Below, one piece after another: positions 58,771 through 64,000 of a DNA stretch of 64,000 bases. The notes beneath the pieces are model-generated. The model was not told the origin of the DNA. It saw nothing but the letters and a program-made list of their open reading frames with translations, and ran no database searches. This DNA comes from Betaproteobacteria bacterium (GTDB lineage Bacteria; Pseudomonadota; Gammaproteobacteria; Burkholderiales; SG8-41), in assembly GCA_029863175.1 (NCBI GenBank), contig JAOTVX010000007.1, forward strand, positions 60,866 through 124,865. Direction: 5' to 3'. The first letter of the stretch is position 1. Each line of letters opens with the position of its first letter. A program made the position numbers and the translations under genes.

Positions 58771-59423
58771 GGCAGGTACTTCACTAAATGATCGATCAGC
58801 TCTTCGCCCAGGCGTTCCGCGGAGCCGGCAATGCCGAGATCGCGCGCCTGGGTGACCGCAAGCCCGGGGTAACCGCACGGGTCGACAGCGTGAAATGGCG
58901 AGAGGTCCATATCGACGTTGAACGCGATGCCGTGATAGCAACAGCCGTTCTTCACGCGCAGCCCGAGTGCTGCGATCTTGGCCCCGCTTACGTAGACTCC
59001 AGGCGCCTCGGTGCGCCCCTCGGCACCAATGCCGTACGCGGCGAGCAAGTCTATCACGGCCCGCTCCATGATCCGGACGAGCGGCCGCACCGTGAGGCCG
59101 CGGCGCCGCATGTCGAGCAGCAGATACACCACGACCTGCCCGGGCCCGTGAAAAGTGATCTGGCCGCCGCGATCGACCTTGATCACGGGGATCGTGTTGG
59201 CGCCGCGCGGGAGATGTCCGCTGCGACCGGCCACGCCGAGCGTGTATACCGGTGGATGCTCGAGCATCCAGATCTCGTCGGGCGTCTCCGGCGTCCGCGC
59301 GGCGGTCAGTTCCCGCATCGCATGCCAGGTCCGCTCGTAATCCACCAAGCCGAGGCGGCGCACGCGGGTTTGGGGTGCGTGCGCACCCGGGCCGGTGGTT
59401 ACTTCGGCTGCGATCGTTTTCAC
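58767..59423 (-). CDS. lipB: Octanoyl-[ACP]:protein N-octanoyltransferase
   Basis: Moves octanoate from ACP to lipoyl domains. The 218-residue protein has [19 protein letters not shown], the Lys of [16 protein letters not shown], and the acyl-accepting Cys in [13 protein letters not shown]. The GTG at 59423 gives the usual family length; the open frame continues far upstream in sequence without homology. Unlike most relatives, its 5' neighbour is not ybeD, which lies 2.2 kb away beyond inserted genes on the other strand. Confidence 0.93.
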   Translation of the reverse strand: MKTIAAEVTTGPGAHAPQTRVRRLGLVDYERTWHAMRELTAARTPETPDEIWMLEHPPVYTLGVAGRSGHLPRGANTIPVIKVDRGGQITFHGPGQVVVYLLLDMRRRGLTVRPLVRIMERAVIDLLAAYGIGAEGRTEAPGVYVSGAKIAALGLRVKNGCCYHGIAFNVDMDLSPFHAVDPCGYPGLAVTQARDLGIAGSAERLGEELIDHLVKYLP

Positions 59424-59557
59424 TGTCGTTATCCCGGGCCCACCGCGTGTTGAACGGCAATCCATTCGTCCGTTCGAACGCGCGGAGTTAAACCGGCGCG
59501 CCGCGTCCAGTTTAACGATTGTTAGATGATAAGAACCGTAGGACAATGCCGCAACCG

Positions 59558-59591
59558 AGGAGTTTGTCGGGCGTTGATCCGACAAACTCCT
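59558..59591. repeat. AGGAGTTTGTCGG hairpin, third copy
   Basis: 13-bp perfect arms around GCGTTGAT. It lies within the segment that separates lipB from ybeD. The rest of 59424-59926 shows no gene I can support. Confidence 0.75.
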
Positions 59592-59926
59592 TATTACTGC
59601 ACCTCCCGGACGGGAGGCACTTATACGGCGGCCGTGGACGGCGTTTCGAAAAGGAGTTCCTCGCGGAGCTGAAGCGCCGCGTGACGACCATGATCCGCCT
59701 GGCCGCGAGCGACGACCGGGAAGATGGACGTAACCTCGGGGAGTAGTGGGGGCGATTCTGCGCATCCGGGAAGAGTGCAAGGCATCCTTACTCGGGCTGG
59801 GCGCCGACAAGTTGCACGCACAGTGCCAGCGCATGCCTGATCTGCTCACAGGTCCAGAAGGAGACTTGAGGGTGATTCTTGCGAGCGAGTTGATAACGAT
59901 CCGGAAACACGAATGAGGTACACGGC

Positions 59927-60553
59927 ATGAACGTGCCGGAAGGCGTCGCGGCCCGCAGCGTTGCTATCATCACCCTTATCTGGGTGCTTGCGCTGGTCGC
60001 CTCGGGCATCGCGCCGTACGACCGCATCACGTGGCTGATGGAGGTGGCGCCGGTGCTCGTCGCGCTTCCGGTCATGCTTGCGACGAGGTACACGTTCCCG
60101 CTCACCGGGCTGACGTATGCCCTCATCTGCATTCATGGCCTGATTTTGATCGTGGGCGGCGCCTATACCTATGCTCGTGTGCCCGCAGGCTTCTGGGTCC
60201 AGGAATGGCTCGAACTCGCGCGCAATCCCTACGACCGGCTCGGACATCTCGCGCAGGGTTTCATGCCGGCGATCGTGGTGCGGGAACTGTTGATACGGGT
60301 ATTCACGCTTCCAAGGGGCAAGTTCCTGTTTTTCGTGACGCTTTGCATCTGTCTTGCCGTCAGTGCCTTCTATGAACTCATCGAATGGTGGGCAGCGCTG
60401 GCGTTGGGCCAAGGGGCCCACGAGTTCCTCGGAACGCAAGGCGATGAGTGGGATACCCAGTGGGACATGTTTCTCGCGTTGACCGCGGCCGTTGCATCGC
60501 TTCTGCTGCTCGCGCGCGTTCACGACCGTCAACTGGACCGACTTGCTCGATGA
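59927..60553 (+). CDS. DUF2238 (YjdF-type) membrane protein
   Basis: 208-residue inner-membrane protein with about six hydrophobic segments. The family features are YTFPLTGLTYALICIHGLIL, GGAYTYARVPAG, NPYDRLGHLAQGFMPA and the Glu-rich SAFYELIEWWAAL, followed by FLGTQGDEWDTQWDMFLAL. The conserved His, Glu and Asp residues in membrane-facing positions suggest an enzyme or transporter, but no function is established. It starts the inserted plus-strand set with the bTHX and peroxiredoxin genes. Confidence 0.88.
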   Translation: MNVPEGVAARSVAIITLIWVLALVASGIAPYDRITWLMEVAPVLVALPVMLATRYTFPLTGLTYALICIHGLILIVGGAYTYARVPAGFWVQEWLELARNPYDRLGHLAQGFMPAIVVRELLIRVFTLPRGKFLFFVTLCICLAVSAFYELIEWWAALALGQGAHEFLGTQGDEWDTQWDMFLALTAAVASLLLLARVHDRQLDRLAR

Positions 60554-60695
60554 GCCGCGCGAGGAATCCAAGCTAACACGACGGCAGGCAACCCATACCC
60601 GAGCGCCCGGGGTGGCTTCCCCGCCGCGACCTCGGCCGGATTTTGGGGGTAGAATTGCCCCGGCGACCGCATACGCAGACTCGGGGAGACCAGAA

Positions 60696-60800
60696 ATGGG
60701 CAAAGGTGATCAACGTACGCTCCGTGGCAAGTTATTCCGTGGCAGCCATGGCAAGACTCGACGGCGCAAACAGAAGAAGAAAAAGCCCGCCGCGCGGTGA
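60696..60800 (+). CDS. Small ribosomal protein bTHX
   Basis: 34-residue, very basic peptide MGKGDQRTLRGKLFRGSHGK followed by TRRRKQKKKKPAAR. This is the pattern of the THX protein that fills a cavity in the head of the 30S subunit in Thermus and many proteobacteria. A weak AG-rich site (GGGGAGACCAGAA) precedes the ATG. Its stop is 24 nt before the peroxiredoxin-like start, so the two are probably co-transcribed. Confidence 0.88.
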   Translation: MGKGDQRTLRGKLFRGSHGKTRRRKQKKKKPAAR

Positions 60801-60824
60801 CAGTAAGAAAGGAGAGGAAACGAC

Positions 60825-61319
60825 ATGACGCAAGCGAGCAGCATTAAACTCGACTCGGGCACCCGCTTTCCGGACATCGAGTTCCCATTGCTCGATGGGA
60901 CGAAGCTGTCCTTGCCGGGGGCATGGTCGGGCCGTTGGGGTTCGTTGCTCTTTTATCGCGGCCACTGGTGACCGTACTGCCGTCAGCAGTTTGCTGACTT
61001 CCAGCAAAAATTGGCCGAGCTCAAGAAACTCGGCGTCGAAGTGCTTGCGGCGTCCGTGGACAACGAGCAGGACGCGCGGCGCATGGTCGAGGAGACCGGC
61101 GTGACGTTTCCGGTCGCCTACGGCCTGGATCCGGAACGCATCAGTGAACTCACCGGCGCATTCTGGGAAACCAAGCGCCGGATCCTGCACGCGACGGGAT
61201 TTCTCATAAAGCCCGATGGCACCCTGGCGCACGCGGTCTACGCGACCGGGCCGATTGGCCGCTATACCGCGTCGGACGTGATCAAGAACGTCCAGTTCAT
61301 GACCCAGCCGAAGAGCTGA
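60825..61319 (+). CDS. Peroxiredoxin-like selenoprotein with in-frame UGA (Sec49)
   Basis: Continuous thioredoxin-fold frame from ATG 60825 to TGA 61319 if the TGA at 60969-60971 is read through. Around it the protein reads LLFYRGHW-U-PYCRQQFADFQ; family members have RGHWCPYCR, so UGA replaces the first Cys of CxxC, giving UxxC. GVEVLAASVDNEQDARRM and HATGFLIKPDGTLAHAVY follow, completing about 164 residues. AGGAGAGG precedes the ATG. Prx-like selenoproteins with UxxC are known. The alternative is a Cys-to-stop pseudogene, but the rest of the frame is intact and a hairpin follows the UGA. No sel genes are in the window. Confidence 0.85.
60972..61004 (+). promoter_or_regulatory. Candidate bacterial SECIS element
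   Basis: Ten bases after the TGA, GTCAGCA (60982-60988) pairs perfectly with TGCTGAC (60992-60998) around a GTT loop. CTG (60977-60979) and CAG (61002-61004) can extend the stem. The loop G is 18 nt past the UGA, inside the 16-37 nt range reported for bacterial SECIS elements, and a G followed by U in the apical loop is the key SelB contact. Confidence 0.7.
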
Positions 61320-61580
61320 CGGCGCAGCGCTAGTCTAGAAGCTGTCTCGAAGAACCGAAACGCAGCCGCCCATCCCTTATCCCTTCCCCTGCTCCCGAAT
61401 GGAAAAGGGAAGGCTCAAGCCTCCCCTTTCCCTCGTCTAGGGAGAGGAGAGGGGCTGAGGGACGGGACGCCGATAAATGCCCACCGGGATCGAAAGACGG
61501 CGTTTTTCCTGGGTTTTTGATCGGCGTTTATCTGCGTTTATCTGCGGCTAATAATGTTTTTTTGATTCTGGCGATAGCCT
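61320..61580. repeat. Gap after the selenoprotein: stem-forming and 7-nt repeats
   Basis: CCCTTCCCCTGCTCCCG and AAAGGGAAGG / CCTCCCCTTTCCC can form long C/G-rich stems (about 61376-61460). GATCGGCGTTTATCTGCGTT and TATCTGCGGCTAA units follow at 61528-61553. No gene is visible. Confidence 0.6.
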
Positions 61581-61841
61581 CTAGAGAACCATGACTACCA
61601 TCGGGTGGTCGCAGAGCTCGCGATAGAGGCCGTCGAGCTGGTCGCGCGAGGTCGCGCGGATCACGCAGGTGACGCTGAGGTAGCGGCCGCGCTTGCTCGT
61701 TTTCATCCCCATGCTGGCGCCGTCGAACTCGGGGGCGTGCCGTTGAATGATATCGAGCACGGCCTGCGCGAAGCCCGCCTGCGTGTTGCCGAGGATCTTG
61801 ATCGGGAAGTCGCAGGGATATTGGAGCGGCGAGGATTCCAT
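61581..61841 (-). CDS. ybeD: YbeD-family protein (DUF493)
   Basis: 86-residue small alpha/beta protein, ACT-like. LQYPCDFPIKILGNTQAGFAQ, KTSKRGRYLSVTCVIRATSR and YRELCDHPMVVMVL fit the family well. It is usually encoded just before lipB and is thought to modulate lipoate metabolism; here inserted genes interrupt that linkage. It starts 15 nt after dat. Confidence 0.92.
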   Translation of the reverse strand: MESSPLQYPCDFPIKILGNTQAGFAQAVLDIIQRHAPEFDGASMGMKTSKRGRYLSVTCVIRATSRDQLDGLYRELCDHPMVVMVL

Positions 61842-61856
61842 CGGTGCGGCGCGAGA

Positions 61857-62717
61857 TCAGGCCGCCTGACGCATGATCTTGCGCTTGAACTCCTGGAATG
61901 CCTGGTAGATCCGCTTGAAAACCGGGCCCGGTTTACCATCGCCGACCGGTCGCCCATCCAGGGTGCTGACGGCGAGCACTTCCTTTGACGACGAGGAGAG
62001 CCACAACTCGTCGGCGCTGCGGACCTCGTCTTCGGCAACCTCGCGCGCCTCGATCGGCACCCCATTCGCAGCCGCGAGTTCGAGCACCACGTCATAGGTG
62101 ATGCCCGGCAGCACGAGATGGTTTTTCGGGGGCGCGAGGAGTACGCCGCCCCTCACCGCGAAGACGTTGCTTGACGAGCCCTCCGTAAGATAACCGTCGC
62201 GGAACATCACGACTTCATCGGCGCCAGCATCGACCGAACGCTGCCGCAGCAAGCAGTTTGCCAGCAGCGAGGTGACCTTCACGTCACAGCGAAGCCACCG
62301 AAAGTCGGTGGTCGTGATGGCGGAGCCTCCGCGCTCGACCAGCTCGCGCGACGGTGTGACCAGAGGATTGCTCATCATGAACACAGTGGGCGCGACGCCG
62401 TTCGGGAACGCGTGGTCCCGCTTGGCGACGCCGCGCGTGACCTGCAGGTAGACCCCCTGGTCCTCGGCTGCGTTGCGCTCGATCAGTTGGTGCACCAGCC
62501 GGGTCCATTCCGCCTCCGCCAAAGGAGGGTCGAGGCGTGCCGCGTCCAGACTGCGCTGGAGGCGTGCCAGATGTTCGGGCAGGCGGAACGGGTGCCGCGA
62601 ATAAACGGGAATCACCTCGTAAACGCCATCGCCAAAAATGAACCCGCGGTCGAGCACCGGAATGCGGGCGCTTTCGAGCGGCATGAATTCGCCGTTGAGA
62701 TAGACAATCTCGTTCAT
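61857..62717 (-). CDS. dat: D-amino-acid transaminase (class IV PLP enzyme)
   Basis: 286 residues, fold type IV. It opens MNEIVYLNGEFMPLESARIP and has VLDRGFIFGDGVYEVIPVY. The PLP Lys is in RCDVKVTSLLANCLLRQ, and phosphate-binding residues are in GYLTEGSSSNVFAV. Likely makes D-amino acids for the cell wall; the neighbouring dacC fits this. A branched-chain transaminase function cannot be fully excluded. The ATG at 62717 is the family start within a longer open frame. Confidence 0.92.
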   Translation of the reverse strand: MNEIVYLNGEFMPLESARIPVLDRGFIFGDGVYEVIPVYSRHPFRLPEHLARLQRSLDAARLDPPLAEAEWTRLVHQLIERNAAEDQGVYLQVTRGVAKRDHAFPNGVAPTVFMMSNPLVTPSRELVERGGSAITTTDFRWLRCDVKVTSLLANCLLRQRSVDAGADEVVMFRDGYLTEGSSSNVFAVRGGVLLAPPKNHLVLPGITYDVVLELAAANGVPIEAREVAEDEVRSADELWLSSSSKEVLAVSTLDGRPVGDGKPGPVFKRIYQAFQEFKRKIMRQAA

Positions 62718-62806
62718 CCTGCCCTCGCGAAGCTGGAGAAATGCGGCATGTTGCCGTCGAAGAGTCGAAAACGGAAAGTCTACACCGACGGGACGCCCGC
62801 CCGCGG

Positions 62807-63940
62807 CTAATGGAACAGCAATCGAAGGGAATCCCAGCTGCGTCCCAGGATGCCCGCGAGAGGCACGTTCTCCAGCGCAACCACCGCCAGCTTGCGGTAC
62901 GGTTTTCCGTCGAGCATGACTTTCATCGTGCCGACCTGTTGACCGACATTGATCGGCGCCAGCAGCGGCTGCAGGCTTTCGACCGCGGCCGTGAGCTTGC
63001 TCCGCTGGCCCTTGGGCAGCGTCACGTAGAGGTCGGTGAGGAAGCCGGCTTTCACCGTGTCCGCCGCGCCCTTGAACACCTTCAAAGTCGCCACGGGCTG
63101 TTGCTTGGCGTGGACGCGGAAGCTGTCGTAGAACTGGAACCCGTAATTGAGCAGCTTCCGGCTCTCGGCGGCGCGGCGCGCCTCGCTCGCCGCGCCCAGC
63201 ACGACAGAGAGCAGGCGATGCTCGCCGCGCTTTGCTGATGTGATGAGGCAGTAGCCGGCGTTCTTCGTGTAGCCTGTCTTCATGCCGTCCACGGTGGGAT
63301 CGGTCCACAACAGGCGGTTGCGGTTGGCCTGCTTGATCTTGTTGTAGGTGAATTCCTTCTGGGAGTAGAGCGGATAGTACTGCGGAAAATCACGGATGAT
63401 GGCGGCCGCCAGCAGCGCGAGATCCTCGGTCGTCGAGTAGTGCTCGGCGTGCGGCAGCCCGGTTGCGTTCACGAAGTGAGTGTTCTTCAGGCCAAGGCGC
63501 TGCGCCTCCCGGTTCATCAGCTGGACGAACACCTCTTCGCTGCCTGCGACGGCCTCGGCGAGCGCGATGCTGGCATCATTGCCGGACTGCACGATCATGC
63601 CGTTCATCAGCTGTTTCACGGTGACTGGATTGCGTGGCTCGATAAACATGCGGGAACCGATGGTCCGCCATGCTTTGACCGAGACCGGGACCTGCTGATG
63701 GGGACGGATTCGCTCCTGCTTGAGCGCTGCGAAGGTGAGGTACGCGGTCATCAGCTTGGTGAGCGACGCCGGGTCGATCCGCATTTGGGGATTTTGCTCG
63801 GCAAGGCGCTTCCCGCTGTTGAAATCGAGTAGCAGGTAAGCTTTGGCCGCGATCGCCGGGATGGGCGGGACCGGAAGCGGAGCTGTCTGGGCGTGGGACG
63901 AGGCGAGTGCCAGCAGCAGTGAGGCGATGATCAGGTGCAT
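62807..63940 (-). CDS. dacC: D-alanyl-D-alanine carboxypeptidase (PBP5/6 type)
   Basis: Trims pentapeptide stems in the periplasm. The 377-residue protein has a signal peptide (LIIASLLLALASSHAQTAPL) and the three penicillin-binding motifs: DPASLTKLMTAYL (SxxK), VQSGNDASIALAE (SxN) and DGMKTGYTKNAGYC (KTG). It ends in the PBP5 C-terminal beta domain and an amphipathic tail (LRLLFH). dacA and dacC labels are used interchangeably for this family. It leads the run to dat and ybeD. Confidence 0.95.
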   Translation of the reverse strand: MHLIIASLLLALASSHAQTAPLPVPPIPAIAAKAYLLLDFNSGKRLAEQNPQMRIDPASLTKLMTAYLTFAALKQERIRPHQQVPVSVKAWRTIGSRMFIEPRNPVTVKQLMNGMIVQSGNDASIALAEAVAGSEEVFVQLMNREAQRLGLKNTHFVNATGLPHAEHYSTTEDLALLAAAIIRDFPQYYPLYSQKEFTYNKIKQANRNRLLWTDPTVDGMKTGYTKNAGYCLITSAKRGEHRLLSVVLGAASEARRAAESRKLLNYGFQFYDSFRVHAKQQPVATLKVFKGAADTVKAGFLTDLYVTLPKGQRSKLTAAVESLQPLLAPINVGQQVGTMKVMLDGKPYRKLAVVALENVPLAGILGRSWDSLRLLFH

Positions 63941-63958
63941 GATGTCTCGCGAGGGGAA

Positions 63959-63967
63959 ATTATAGCA
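63959..63967 (-). promoter_or_regulatory. Extended -10 promoter of dacC
   Basis: The minus strand reads TTTTGCTATAATTTCCCC: a perfect TATAAT with TG one base before it, the extended -10 form that tolerates a weak -35. It lies 18 bp before the dacC start codon, so the leader would be very short. Confidence 0.5.
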
Positions 63968-64000
63968 AAACGGAGTTGCTTCTCCGGTGATCTTGAACGG

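Noticed and set aside
59519..59746. Small plus-strand frame with FEKEFLAELKRRVTTMIRLA
   Set aside because: Its start lies in a palindromic repeat, no homology is recognised, and there is no ribosome site. It was not called as a gene.
58767..59849. Long N-terminal extensions of lipB (and of lipA to 59460)
   Set aside because: The extra residues are low-complexity Arg/Ser-rich translations of intergenic DNA or of the other gene's frame. Family starts are at 59423 and 58770.

Overview
The window reads as a chromosome segment of a GC-rich betaproteobacterium, probably an uncultured one. The evidence is gene order. The clusters dacC-dat-ybeD-lipB-lipA, gshB-EIIA(Man)-ptsH-ptsI, porin-glnK-amtB next to ubiK-comM, a BPSS1780-type membrane protein beside an APH-type thrB, and DUF2782 near polA are arrangements I associate with that class. 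This is inference from family knowledge; no rRNA or tRNA gene is present to confirm it.

Layout. 1-4.2 kb: start of metX behind a SAM-II riboswitch and an intrinsic terminator, then the nitrogen-type PTS genes and gshB. 4.2-7.0 kb: a nitrogen-response operon (porin, glnK, amtB) with a sigma-54 promoter and NtrC-like sites. 7-20.4 kb: ubiK, comM, a drug exporter, two decayed genes (VIT1/ferritin-like and rhodanese), metH, a CPBP protease, mpl, an amidase and a YqiA-like hydrolase. 20.4-28.3 kb: a secreted kelch protein, a membrane protein/cupredoxin pair, an RNase II-like gene, tonB, aroE and mtgA. 28.7-33.4 kb: an iorAB-type molybdenum hydroxylase followed by a tight soxXYZA set without soxB or soxCD. 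33.5-52.3 kb: housekeeping genes (lpdA, proA, holA, lptE, leuS, uvrD/rep, thrB, a LOG-family gene, polA). 52.3-57.8 kb: an accessory island with palindromic repeats, a GNAT tail remnant, a 1011-residue RelE-like/SF1-helicase/ankyrin protein, a patatin-like phospholipase and a deleted RAYT transposase. 57.8-64 kb: the lipoate and peptidoglycan cluster, split by about 2 kb carrying a DUF2238 membrane protein, a bTHX ribosomal peptide and a peroxiredoxin-like gene with an in-frame TGA.

The most notable items are these. (1) The peroxiredoxin-like gene has TGA where the family has the first Cys of its CxxC motif, followed by a perfect hairpin at bacterial-SECIS distance, so it is probably a selenoprotein. 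(2) Exact inverted repeats with 12-21 bp arms and 3-8 nt loops are far more frequent than expected, and six of them lie inside conserved genes (metH, mpl twice, leuS, polA, lipA). (3) Several families of short repeats, mostly of 7-nt period, fill many intergenic gaps, lie at the ends of truncated genes and interrupt uvrD in frame. (4) A dispersed hairpin family is accompanied by a transposase relic of the REP-associated type. (5) The helicase fusion is a plausible uncharacterised defence or toxin-related protein.
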